DNA from: Motacilla alba alba
Taxonomy: Eukaryota > Chordata > Aves > Passeriformes > Motacillidae
Assembly: GCF_015832195.1 (NCBI RefSeq)
Contig: NC_052027.1
Coordinates: forward strand, 11,280,149 to 11,344,148
Direction of reading: 5' to 3'
DNA length: 64,000 nucleotides
This document shows positions 52,901 to 62,935 of the stretch, piece after piece. Numbering within the stretch: position 1 is the stretch's first letter; every line of letters begins with the position of its first letter. The notes under the pieces are model-generated. The model did no database searches. It was given only the letters and a program-made list of their open reading frames with translations, and was not told the DNA's origin. A program made the translations under genes and the position numbers.

Positions 52901-55900
52901 TTTAAAATACACGGTGCTAAATGATCACACTTTTATTGAATTATCACAGATACTCTTCTCTTGGTATTAGCTTAACAAAGTTCAGGAAAAACTTGTCTTC
53001 GCCCACATCTCAGCCATTCATTTTTATAATAAAAATTACCATGACAACAGATAATGATATCAGAATGAAAAGATTATTACTTAATTACATGAAGAAGGTG
53101 AAAACAGGCTTGGCTTACAGCAGAAAAAGCTTTTAATTCCAGCAAAAATATGGGGAGCACACACTCAATTTGTGACATCATGAAGTGCTGCTGAGAGCTG
53201 CCCAGGGGTTGCCCCACTGCATGACGGGGTGTCCCAGTTAATTCAGTGAAGTGCAAGAGAAATACTTGTAATTTCATTAGCAATAAAGAGAAATTTTCCT
53301 TAAAAGTGTTAGTGTTTTTGTGAAACAGGCTCATGATAGAAATTATAAGAAGAAATGCATCCATAAAGAAACATGATTATTATTTAGGTAGTGGACTGGT
53401 TTCATATAAATAAAACTAACTACATAAATGCTCCATTGTTAACCAGCGCCATGCTATAAATCATTCCAAGTTAGAGGAGAACAGGGCAATCTACAGAATA
53501 TGGTCCGTTTTTATCACAGCTGTGGCATTTCATCAGAACGCTGTTCTATCTTGGTTTCTGTGAGAGCTGTGGTATCAGACTGGTTATTTTTATTTCTAAG
53601 ATAAATCTGAACTTTTAATAAGAACAACCTGGGAATTTAGACTCTTATGTATCTTTGTAATATGTATCTTTGCAATCTAGTCTATCGAATTCTCGGGCAA
53701 GAATAAACTTTAATCACTGGTAATTTTTTCCTAGTTTTGTTCACAAATGCTATGAAATATGCTTTTAAAATAATGTACTTTAATTTTCCCTCTAAACCCA
53801 ACAAACTGCTATTAGCAGTTGAACGTTTCTGCAAACTTCCTCTATGGCTTTTAGAGAAACTGTGCAATAAAATCATCAGAATAAAAATCTAGATAAGGAA
53901 TCTACACTTCATTTTCAATTTTCGCAGAAGTTATTACAATCAATCAACCAATTAGCATGGTGAATAAATACATTAATGCTATTTAAAAAAGAACAGTCTG
54001 GAAACCCCTTAATGTCTTTCTCAACTAAAAGTATTGGTTCAACATTAATCAATTTTATAACCCTAAATTCTGCTTAGTCTTTTTTCCATCTTTGCTTAAA
54101 CATATGGAAATAAAAATAGCATATTATGGCCCTCTCTGCTCCTCTTTAATTTTCAGAGTATAAGATGTACATCAGTGCAGCCCCACTATTCTGGACCTAT
54201 CTAGTTGATCTGTTTCTGATCTACACCAGCACAAACAAGAAGAAGCCATAAAATATACAGATAACAACTCAATTTGGTCAACAATCCTTCTTTTGTGTAC
54301 AGCTTCAGCCCTTGGCAACCTCGCAGCAGGGCAGGAGCATCAGTTTGGGAAAATTTCTGTCAGCTATGGAGACAGTGGCCTTGGTTTTGGGAATGACTTG
54401 GATAGGGTCAGCAAGCAACAGCATCTGCTGTGGTTGGGTACCCACACCTCAGAGGTAGATGGGTGCTCCTGTGCCGGAACTGCTCTAGCCACCCAGGAAC
54501 AGCTGCCATCCAGAGATAGGGCTGGTTCTGTGCAAGGTCTGTGGGGAACATAATTCCTGAGGTGGTCACCAACACCAACTGCAGCTGCCCCACCCCAAGG
54601 CAGAGTCTGGTGCTCCCTAGCACAGCGCCTGGCAGGCAGCACATGGGCAGGGGGTGAGGAGAACGGTGCCTGCCGGCTGCGTCCTAATGTGCCCTGTGCC
54701 TGACATTAGAGCAGCTCCTTATCCCAGCCAGGAGCCCAAAGCAAGGCTATTTTTAGCCCTGGCACCTCACTGTTACCAGGAGCTCTGTGTGCTGTGTGAG
54801 AGCTCTGCTTCCCTCTCCCATGCACTCTCACAGGCCCTTGCCGCTCCCAGCGTGGAAAAGGTACATTTAAATCCCATCCCCACTTGGAACAGGAGAGGGA
54901 AGGGTGTTTGCTCTTGGGACAGATGGGCAATGTGGAATCACCAGGGCCAAGCTTGCTTTGGGTTGCTGGATGCATGGGAAACTTGTGGGCAGGGATACCT
55001 GAATGTTGGTCTTGGGGAATCCTTAAAGGTGCTACGGAGGAGCATAAACACAGGGCCAGCCGCAAGGCAGCAGCAGGGGGAGGAGGCTGTAGGACCCACT
55101 GCTGGTGCTAAAACGGAGCCCTCTCAGTTCCTCACAGTGCCTGCTGTCTGGTTCAGAAAGGAATCAGAAGAGATTCATTACAAACTAGGGCAGGAACCAT
55201 TGATCAACATCAAACTTGGGGGCTGTTTGCAGCTATATGGAATTTGCCAGCAGTGTGGGAACAGGATCAGCCTGTGGATGCAGGAATTTCAGTGCCTGTG
55301 GTCTGTGCACGATGGGGAGATTTGAATACTCCACAAACCTGCAAACATCTGGACTTGCTTCCAGATAGGAAGCTCAGAGAAACTCTTGCCTCTTCAGTTA
55401 GGGTATCTATACAGGCCTGGGACTGACCCCTGCCAAAGGGATGAACATTTTCAATATGAAGGCTCAGTGGGGATTGCAGATTTAGGAGATGAATGTGTGT
55501 GTCAGTGAAGGGGCTGTTTTGGAGGTGATGGTGGGCTGCTGCCATGGGCTGCTCTGAATTTTGCACTGTGTGAATACGGACATACTGACATATTTGCTTG
55601 GTAGTGATTGAAATTGGAACTGGAGAAATTCAGTGGTAAATTTGGATTCAAACAGTAACTAATGGAATCCTGACATCGAGTTGTAAGGGTTTACAATTTG
55701 CACATTATTACAATCTTACTGCTGAATGACAGTGTTATTTAAGTTTTTACATACTAGCATTTGCTCACCAGAGGGATGCATGCTCCTGAATTATGTAAGT
55801 ATTAGCAATTAGAGTTCACAATCTTTTGTAAAAATGCAAAGAGGGCCTAGTTTGCACAGTTATTAAATTATGTTTATTTTAATTGTGATACAGTCCTGTT

Positions 55901-57265
55901 TATATTATATAACTGTTCTGGAAAGTGAGCCTTTCCTATACTAGCCAGTATATTTAGAGAAATGCAAAAAAGAGAAACTACTAAGGCCCTTGTCAGGCTG
56001 CCTAAAGAGCTACTGAAATGCATTTTAGAAATACATTTTCCTTCTGCTGGCATCTGTCATTGTAAAAAACTTGCGCATCCTCCTTCTGTGAATGAGCACT
56101 TTGCCATTTCAGTTAGTTTTTATATGCAAGAAAAATGATCTGCATGTGTGAACTGTAAAAGAAATGGGCTTGGTATGTATATCTTTAGGTTCTATTCTTC
56201 TCATACAATTAATGCACATAATTGGCTCAGACTGGGGTTTGTCCATAGGCATTTGTTTGTTAACAGAGCCACATAAATTTTCTACTTAAATTGTGGAATT
56301 ATTTTCACTGACTTCACTGAGCTTTGAACCAGATTAAGTCAGGTGAAGGCACATTCGAAAAGATGGCCCATAGGGTCTTTCATTTCCAGCTGCTTTGATT
56401 TTTTTTCATGAATCTGTAACAGTTTAAAGAAAAAAAATATGCCTGGTATTTGCTGAGATAGGATCAATATTAATCCAATCCCACATCTAGGCCTCTGAGT
56501 TGGCAGTACACAGAGCTCAAACTGTCAAATCTTCCCAGAATCATAGACCACCCAAAGGCTTTGAAAACTGATCAAAGCATCTTCAGGTCTCCAATGGTCA
56601 ATCAAGCTCCCAAACACAGTTTTTGAAGATTTGCAGACAGCTTAGAAAATCTCCTTGGTAGGTACCAGGTTTCTCCTAGTTCATAGAACCCTGTTGAGGT
56701 CCATTTTATTTTTATTTTAAATTAAGAGCAATGCAATGAGAAGGAAAATTAAGCTTCTGCAGAAAGGCCAGGCTGTGTCTGTTGCAGTCTGAGTGGAGAT
56801 GACTGCAGGCTGTGCTGGAGTGGGATGCTCGGAGCAGCAGGGATGCAAGGATGTACACAGGGGAAAACAACACTGCCTACATCTACAGAAGCAGCTTGCA
56901 GGTCAGCAGCCTGTGTCCCTGCACTGAGGAGCCTCTTTTTGCACTACTTGCGGACTGCAACAAGCTAAGAAAGCTCCCAGGAGCCTGCCTAGCAGCACAT
57001 CCCAGCAAGAACCGGCCTATGCTTGGATCTAGTGAGACCTCAGAGTGCCCTGACCCAGGCTTCTCAGTAACAGAAACAAGGTGCCACAGGGATGGAGGGA
57101 GAAAAAGAGTTAAAATCTCTCTCAGAAGGAATGTCAGATTTCATCTCATATGGGCCAATGACATCATTGGATTTGCAGTGTTAGTAGTTTCAAAACCTCA
57201 AAATTCCTCCTTCCCTGCCAGGAATAAATCAGTTCCCATCACCTGAACTGTTCCTGCCATGGGGC
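49951..57265. other. Intergenic DNA left of the LTR element, no gene supported
   Basis: Mostly unremarkable sequence. A 223-codon plus-strand open frame at 54654-55325 and a 144-codon frame at 56812-57246 stand out by length only. Neither translation resembles a known domain, and both lie in locally GC-richer DNA where such lengths are expected by chance across 64 kb and six frames. No splice-flanked exon of the neighbouring gene expected from mammalian synteny (KBTBD12) was recognised. Confidence 0.4.
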
Positions 57266-57418
57266 TGTGGAGGATATAGGGTTATGGTTGTTAGAGCTGT
57301 AAGGCTCACGCTCACCAGAAGCCTTTCCCCTCATGGGAAAGGCACAGCTGCAGGCTGGATGGGCGGGAGTCCATGGAGGAGTCAGAGGCAGCTGAGGGAC
57401 AGCTGCAACTGAGGTTGT

Positions 57419-57540
57419 GATTGGCTGAAGGAACGCACGGACAGTGAATGAGCAGGAAGCTCATTGGCTGAAGGACACACGGAGAGCGTATGAGCAGGAA
57501 GCTGATTGGATGGTAGGGCGTACGGACATCAGCACTGCAG
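57419..57540 (+). repeat. U3 tandem repeats of the 5' LTR (43 bp unit, two copies plus partial)
   Basis: Units are 57419-57461 (43 bp), 57462-57503 (42 bp, one base lost) and a truncated third from 57504. Each opens with GATTGG or CATTGG, an inverted CCAAT box, and full units close with GAGCAGGAAGCT. A forward CCAAT follows at 57550-57554. Repeats in this position usually act as enhancers; here that is inference. Confidence 0.9.
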
Positions 57541-57625
57541 CTGAGCCAGCCAATGGGTGCCTTCTTTCTGTTAAGTTCTGTTAGGTCTCGGTTTAGTTTC
57601 AGTTACACCAGGTTAAAATTAAAGA

Positions 57626-57654
57626 TATAAAAAGGGGCTGATTTTTACAATAAA
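57626..57654 (+). promoter_or_regulatory. TATA box and poly(A) signal of the 5' LTR
   Basis: TATAAAAA lies at 57626-57633 and AATAAA at 57649-57654, only 15 bp apart. Transcription from this TATA would start at or just after the AATAAA, implying a short R region with the poly(A) signal at the end of U3, the arrangement known in MMTV-like betaretroviruses. The TATA motif is intact; activity is unknown. Confidence 0.75.
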
Positions 57655-57712
57655 GTAATCTCCTTCAGATGCACAAGAGGGTCTGTGTCACTTTGTTCCC
57701 CGCTGCTACAAA

Positions 57713-57730
57713 GGGTGCCCGAACAGGGAC
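57713..57730 (+). other. Primer binding site, tRNA-Lys type
   Basis: GGGTGCCCGAACAGGGAC, two bases after the 5' LTR, matches the classic tRNA-Lys3 primer binding site TGGCGCCCGAACAGGGAC at 16 of 18 positions. This is where the host tRNA would prime minus-strand DNA synthesis. The lysine type agrees with a class II element. Confidence 0.92.
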
Positions 57731-57949
57731 CTATAAAGGCGGTGCAGGGTGTGCAGTCCCCTCTGGTGGCAGCTCTCACTAGGTTATGGAACCAGCCGGA
57801 AAGGATCCGGGGAAGGATTCAAGAAGAGGATCTGGGAAGAGTTTGGGAAGGAACTTGGGAATTTAAAGTGTGCAAACCTCACCGGGAGGTTGAGTAGACC
57901 AGTGGGAGAAAATGTGGGAGGTGGAATATCCCAGGAACAAAGCAGGAGC
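57731..57949 (+). other. Leader between PBS and gag
   Basis: About 220 bp, purine-rich in its first half (GGAAAGGATCCGGGGAAGGA and following). In intact retroviruses this part holds packaging and splice-donor signals. I see no clear donor and cannot place a packaging signal. Confidence 0.6.
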
Positions 57950-59230
57950 ATGGGCCAAGTCAGACAGCTCCTACATCAACAGTCCATTAACATGGCTGAT
58001 GTGAAACTAAGCACTGTGCTGGACTAGGTGTCTAATCAAGTTAAAGGTTTTCTCTTTAGTGGGCCCCTTTGATTAGAAGCCTGGCAAACAGTAGGCCAGA
58101 GACTTCTTGATATCGCCAGGGATGGTGATGCCAAAGTTTATGGGCACCTGGCTCCATGGGGGACAATAATGGCGGCCATTAAAGGAAGTCATGTGAATGT
58201 CAGCCACTCTGTGGCTTCGTAAGTTAATTCCACTGAATCCTCAGTGCCACCAGAACCTGTATACGACCCCAAGACTGACCCAAACCCCATAGAATTGCCT
58301 TACCCTGAGATCAACCCAGGCTCCGTGGGCCTGCCTCACCCAGATAAAAATCCCTGCTTGTCAGGACCCCTCAGCGCAGAATTCCCACATCGCGAGCGGG
58401 CAGTGGACTCATTTCTTGCCCAAGATGGTGATGCACTACTTCAGTATTGGCACAAATGCTGGAAAGCCGCCATGAAGGAGGGCGACTTGATGGTCATTAT
58501 GGCCTGCCCAGTAATATAGGTGCTAAACCAACAGGCAGAGTACCCAGAGCTAGATTATAAAGTAATTAAAGAACTGAGAGCAATAATAAAACAAAGCAGC
58601 TTATCCTCCCTTCACGCCCTAAGCTACCTGGAACCCATCCGCACTGTGTACGTCCTTATATCCCATGACTGGAAGAGCACAATGAGAACTATTCTAACAG
58701 CAACACAGTTTGTAGTCTGGCTCACCGATTATGGAGAGCTGTGTACAGCCCAGGCTGGGGGACAGCGCTGCAGGACAGCAATCCACCAGTCACCATGGTG
58801 CAGCTGACCTTGCAGCTGACTGCCGTTGTGCAGAGAGGGTGCCTTTGCAGTCCCTGCAGCCCAGGCAGGCTACCCGTGTGATGAATATGATATCATCACT
58901 CGCCTAGCCCTGCAGGCCCTGTGGTGACTCCCGGGGACGGGTATCGATTCTAACCTGTCTTTTAACCCTGCTAAGATCTCACAGGGTCCAGTGGAGTAGT
59001 TCGTGCAGCTCCTGGACAGACTGCAAGCCATACTCTCCTGACAGGTGGACAATGATGAGGGCAGGGTTATCCTGTTGTGGCAGCTTGCTTTTACTAACAC
59101 AAATGAAAATTGTAGAAGAGCACTGCTCGCTGTTCATAGCCCACACACTTGTAACATAGCAGATATGGTTAGAGCATGCCAAAATGTGGGAACTACTGCT
59201 TATAACACTAACTTTCTGGCACGGCTTTAG
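57950..59230 (+). pseudogene. gag: gag pseudogene (matrix and capsid), ten stops, no net frameshift
   Basis: One reading frame from the ATG at 57950 (MGQVRQLLHQQ...) keeps Gag-like residues to 59227. The matrix-like part covers about 57950-58222 (seen: LEAWQTVGQRLLDIARDGDA). A Pro-rich linker follows at about 58244-58370 (PPEPVYDPKTDPNP). The capsid-like part covers about 58420-59227 (ALLQYWHKCW, LDYKVIKELRAIIKQ, HDWKSTMRTILTATQFVVWL). The major homology region (QGPVE...FVQLLDRLQ) is broken by a stop, and the final capsid block shows VILLWQLAFTN and ADMVRACQNVGT. In-frame stops start at 58025, 58070, 58220, 58517, 58805, 58817, 58925, 58997, 59039 and 59228: five TGA, four TAG, one TAA. No nucleocapsid zinc knuckle follows. 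It cannot make a Gag polyprotein. Confidence 0.9.
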
Positions 59231-59912
59231 CCACACATTTCTGGATTCCAGACACATGGGTGGGGGTCAGGGCAGGCCCAGCCCTGGGATGGGGATCGGG
59301 GTGAGTGGGGGTCGGGACGGTCCTGGCAGCCACATTGGCAGTGCTCAGCTCATTGCAGGTGGCCCGCAGCGCCAGGAGTTTGTAACTTCCTGTAGCAATG
59401 GGGTGTTTCTCACAGTACCAGAGTTACCCACTCTCTCACAAGGCAAATTTGTATCACTATAATTATTCTATACATTTTACTGTGTTTGTTGTCCTGGCTG
59501 CAAGGGGCCCCACAGAAGGGATGACAGGCGCTGCCTTTGTATTTAAAAACAAAAAGGGTGGGAGTTGAGGCGCCCTCAGGAGCTGAAGCCTTATATGTCC
59601 TTAATTTTTTAAATCATGATGAGACGGGACAAACTGTGAAAGGCAGCATTCTTTTGACATGAAGGCTCATCTGGGACCTTCTGGTGATCGTAAAGGATTT
59701 ACTGACTGTAAAATGGCAAGGACACTGGACTTGTTGACATGGGGAAGAGGCTATGTCTGCATGTCCACAGGCCATCGTGGGAAGTGGATTCCGTCACTAC
59801 TGTGTTATAAGCACGTTACAGGTTTTGAAAAGTTGTTATAGTTATTATTGTTGTCACGGTTATTAATGTCTTAGGACTTGTTCAGGTTTCTTACTCGTTG
59901 GTTTTTGTTGCT
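59231..59912 (+). other. Unrecognised internal region of the LTR element
   Basis: About 0.7 kb lies where nucleocapsid, protease, polymerase and envelope should be. It begins with a G-rich stretch (59258-59330, GGGTCAGGGCAGG and GGGGATCGGGGTGAGTGGGG). A short frame encoding RQEFVTSCSNGVFLTVPELP follows near 59368, then a T-rich stretch to the polypurine tract. I recognise no zinc knuckle, protease DTG, reverse transcriptase YxDD, integrase or envelope transmembrane signature. It may be the remains of an envelope 3' end after a large deletion, or foreign sequence captured by a non-autonomous family. Confidence 0.55.
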
Positions 59913-59932
59913 AATAAAAAGAGAGGGGGGAG
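59913..59932 (+). other. Polypurine tract
   Basis: An A-rich then G-rich purine run (AAAAAGAGAGGGGGGAG) ends one base before the 3' LTR. This is the standard position and composition of the plus-strand primer site of retroviruses. Confidence 0.85.
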
Positions 59933-60077
59933 CTGTAGGAAATGGGGTTACAATTGCTAGAGCTGTAAGGCTCATGGTCACCGCAAGGCCCCATGGAAAG
60001 GCACAGCTACAGGCTGGATGGGCGGGAGCGGGCTGAGGGGTGAGAGCCACTTGAGTGACAGCTGCAACTGAGATTGT

Positions 60078-60330
60078 GATTGGCTGAAGGAACCCGCAGA
60101 CAGTGTATGAGCAGGAAGCTGATTGGCTGGAGGAACATGCTGACAGCCTATTATCAGGAACCTGATTGGCTGGAGGAGTGCGCGGACAGTGTAGGAGCGG
60201 GAAGCTCATTGGCTCGAGGAGTGCGCGGACAGTGTATGAGCAGGAAGCTGATTGGATGGTAGGACGCGTGGATAGTGTATGAGCAGGAAGCTGATTGGAT
60301 GGTAGGACGCGTGGACAGCAGCACTGCAGC
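60078..60330 (+). repeat. U3 tandem array of the 3' LTR (43 bp unit, five copies plus partial)
   Basis: Units at 60078-60120, 60121-60163, 60164-60206, 60207-60249 and 60250-60292 are each exactly 43 bp; a sixth starting at 60293 breaks off into CAGCAGCACTGCAG. All six open with [G/C]ATTGG. The five full units end GGAAGCT, except the second, which ends GGAACCT. Units 1-4 carry GATTGGCTG or a close variant; units 5 and 6 carry GATTGGATGGTAGGACGCGT. The last full unit and the partial one therefore form a separate subtype. Confidence 0.95.
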
Positions 60331-60414
60331 TGGGCCAGCCAATGGGCGCCTTCTTTCTGCTAATTTCTGTTAGGTCTCAGCTTGGTTTCAGTTACGTCAG
60401 GTCAAAATTAAAGG

Positions 60415-60443
60415 TATAAAAAGGGACCAAATGTTACAATAAA
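60415..60443 (+). promoter_or_regulatory. TATA box and poly(A) signal of the 3' LTR
   Basis: TATAAAAA at 60415-60422 and AATAAA at 60438-60443 keep the same close spacing as in the 5' LTR. A forward CCAAT box lies about 75 bp upstream of the TATA box. Confidence 0.75.
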
Positions 60444-60499
60444 GCAATCTCCTTTGGATGCATAAGAGGGTCTGTGTCGCTTTGTTCCCCACTGCTACA

Positions 60500-62861
60500 G
60501 TGATCCTGAGAGAACGAGAGGGCTGAGCAGGGAGGGTTCTTTCAATGACTTTAATACAAGGCGACCCCATCATCTGGCAAATCTTTTAGAACTCCCTAAG
60601 CTATTTAAGGCTGAAGTTTCACCTTTAAAAGTGATGAGGACACTTCAGTTCCTGCATTGCAAGCTGAAGCAGGAGCTGGGCTTTTAACTTAATTAGATGT
60701 CTCTGAAAGCCTGAAAATCCTAATTCTCTAAGTAACTGGCAACTGCCTTAATATGGAAAACTTCCAGAAAGGTACCCTGGCTGCTGGTAGCTACAGTGAT
60801 TCTTGAAACACATCTATGCACTAAATGTATCATTGTTACAGAGAACCATCTTTTAGTGACACTTACCTGTATGCCTATATGAACATAAATATCCTAAAAT
60901 AATTGGTTGTTCTCCAATTCTAATTGGAGATTCTTAATGTTCTGCCACAAGTCTGTATATTTTATCTGGACAGAATGGATGAAATTAATTCAAGAAATTG
61001 TATCTGAATCAAAGCAAGAAAGTAAGCATTCCCTGAAACTGTGAGTGGCCTTTTCAGCACAGATCTCCAGCCACAGATTAGAGATGCTTCCCAGTCTGAC
61101 CACCAATAACTATCATTTGAATTGGCTTTTGCAACCAGCTGGGCACCTAACTGATCTTGATTTAGTCTGTGGATTTCATCACAATTTGTCACATATGACC
61201 ATATCAGTAGTCTTAAGACAAAGTATCTAATTTATCCCCTATTATCCCTGAAAAAAATGAAGAAAATTAGCTTGGATTGACACAATTTGTTCTTGATAAA
61301 TAGGCGCCATAACTGCTTTTATCACCTTGTTACCCTCTAAATCCTTATAATTCAATCACATAATAATTTCTTCTGGCATCATTCCAGGTGTCAGAATTAA
61401 GAGAATGATTCCTATTATCCTATAGATACAGGAACATCTATAATTCATTGGAAGCTTCCTTTATATATCTTATTATACCTGTTCCTTGTATCAAGATTAG
61501 CATTATTATTTGCCCTTTTTGAGCACTGTGGGATCTTTTTCACAGTTTAAAATCTTGATTTTAAATGCCAGCACAGCCTTCATAATTGAACTCTGAGATT
61601 ATAACATTATTATCATCTGGGTGCTGATTTCTGCCTCACTGTGGCTGTCAGCCAAATGTCATAATGCATACAATTAACAGATTTGCTTCTCAGCTTACTG
61701 ATAACAAAGGAAGCACAAATAATTAATGGGCAGAGGCACTGGTTCTTTGATGTGATTGAACTCTGATCCTTTCAGCACCTGAAGGGAGGCCAGCTGAAGG
61801 CAGGGCAGCCTCATTAAGGCAAAGAAAAAGAAAAAAAAAAAGCAGAGGGAGAAGAGGAGGATGCAGGAGGTGCCCCCCACGCTGGGTGCTGTGACCTCTG
61901 CTGGGCCAGGTCCTGCAGCTCCCACCCTCCCACCATGACATGGAAACAGGAGATTCCTCTGGAAAAGATAAAAAAAATCTATGTCCCAGACAAAAAATAC
62001 AGACAAAATAATGTCTCTTATTACAGGGTAGCTTTTTTTGCCCCCCAGAGGTTGAGGGACATTCCTGATGAGCTTCTTCCATCTGGTTTAAGTCCCTTTG
62101 CACTGGGGCAGTTCAAAGAGCCTGCAGTGTAACTGAGAATTGAGGACAGCATTTATTTATAGTTTGATAGCCTCATAAAAGCTGGAGAGCTGAGCTCACA
62201 GCAGTGTGCTTATTTATGTTTTAAACTGCTCATGCAGCACGCTACTGCCTCGCAAAGTGTATGCTGGAGCTCCTGCATACCATTATATATGGCTCTTCAT
62301 AAGGTTCATGGCACAAAAGGGGAAAAAAAAGATGAAATTAGACTAACTAAATGGTTGATATAAAAATTAAAGTAGCAGAGAGAACTGGAGAAAAATTAAT
62401 AGCCCAGCTCTCAAATAAAGAAACATCCAGTGGAGGTTTGCACCTGAATCCATTTTCAACAGTAGAAGAAAAAAGTATCCCAAAATTCTGAATGAGGCAT
62501 TAGCTCTGATTTCAGCTCCTGGTGACATTATAAAGAATTTGAACCTTGCACTGGAAGTTTTATAATGACAATTCAGCCTCTGACAAAATCTCAGAGCAGT
62601 GTCTCACTGCAAATTATATTTGTATCACACTTATCCTCTCTTTTACTGTCAACTTACCATCTTTTTCCCTCTGTAACCCAGAGGGAAATCAAAGCAACAC
62701 TGTTTCATTATTGCCCTTTAATAGTCTTTCCAGTGATATAAAGGAGAATATTAATATCCTTCCAATGACCTCACCTAAACACTGCTAAAAGCCAGGAGGA
62801 AAGTGACAAGTTTGCACCTAAAGCACAGGGATGAATTTCTGAAGTTAATGAAAGGATTTCA
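60500..62861. other. Intergenic DNA right of the LTR element, nothing recognised
   Basis: AT-rich sequence with short low-complexity runs, such as the A/G-rich tract at about 61821-61855. No coding exon, RNA gene or transposon border was recognised. Confidence 0.4.
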
Positions 62862-62935
62862 CCCCTGGGTTTTAATCCTGTTTTCTTTTTAACCTTTTAG
62901 CTTCAGTTTCCTCAGCTGTAGAATGGAGAAAGCAG
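62862..62935 (-). repeat. MIR/CORE-SINE-like ancient remnant
   Basis: The plus strand reads CCCTGGGTTTTAATCCTG, then TTTTTAACCTTTTAGCTTCAG, then TTTCCTCAGCTGTAGAATGG. This resembles the reverse complement of the MIR 3' half (GGATTCGAACCCAGG; TTAAGTGA; CCATTTTACAGATGAGGAAACTGAGG). Order and spacing are only partly compact, so it may be truncated. Confidence 0.5.

Larger units (their letters stand above)
57266..57710 (+). repeat. 5' LTR
   Basis: This 445 bp sequence starts TGTGGAGGATATAGGG and ends CCCGCTGCTACA. It pairs with the 3' LTR at 59934 over its whole length but has only two full 43 bp U3 units plus a partial one. The pairing is clearest over the AGAGCTGTAAGGCTCA block, the GGCTGGATGGGCGGGAG block, CAGCCAATGGG, the TATA/AATAAA region and the terminal TTTGTTCCCC.GCTGCTACA block. 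Confidence 0.93.
57266..60499 (+). mobile_element. Degraded class II (betaretrovirus-like) endogenous retrovirus, gag-only, 3.2 kb
   Basis: The order on the plus strand is 5' LTR (57266-57710), lysine-type primer binding site (57713-57730), leader, broken gag (57950-59230), unrecognised internal DNA (59231-59912), polypurine tract (about 59913-59932) and 3' LTR (59934-60499). The LTRs begin TGT and end ACA. A lysine PBS, a Gag capsid of betaretroviral type, and an AATAAA placed between TATA and the likely start site (giving a very short R, as in MMTV-like viruses) all support class II/ERVK-like affinity. Protease, polymerase and recognisable envelope are absent, so the copy cannot move by itself. 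The two LTRs differ at roughly a tenth or more of sites plus indels, so the insertion is old. The expected 6 bp target duplication is not seen: TGGGGC lies on the left and GTGATC on the right. Confidence 0.93.
59934..60499 (+). repeat. 3' LTR
   Basis: This 566 bp sequence starts TGTAGGAAATGGGG and ends CCCACTGCTACA. It is longer than the 5' LTR mainly because its U3 carries three additional 43 bp units. TATAAAAA is at 60415-60422, AATAAA at 60438-60443, and a CCAAT box at 60339-60343. Its promoter motifs are intact and would drive plus-strand transcription into 60500 onward, away from MGLL. Confidence 0.94.

Noticed and set aside
56812..57246. 144-codon plus-strand frame ending 20 bp before the 5' LTR
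   Set aside because: It lies outside the LTR element, has no Gag or host-protein similarity that I recognise, and its length is within chance expectation.
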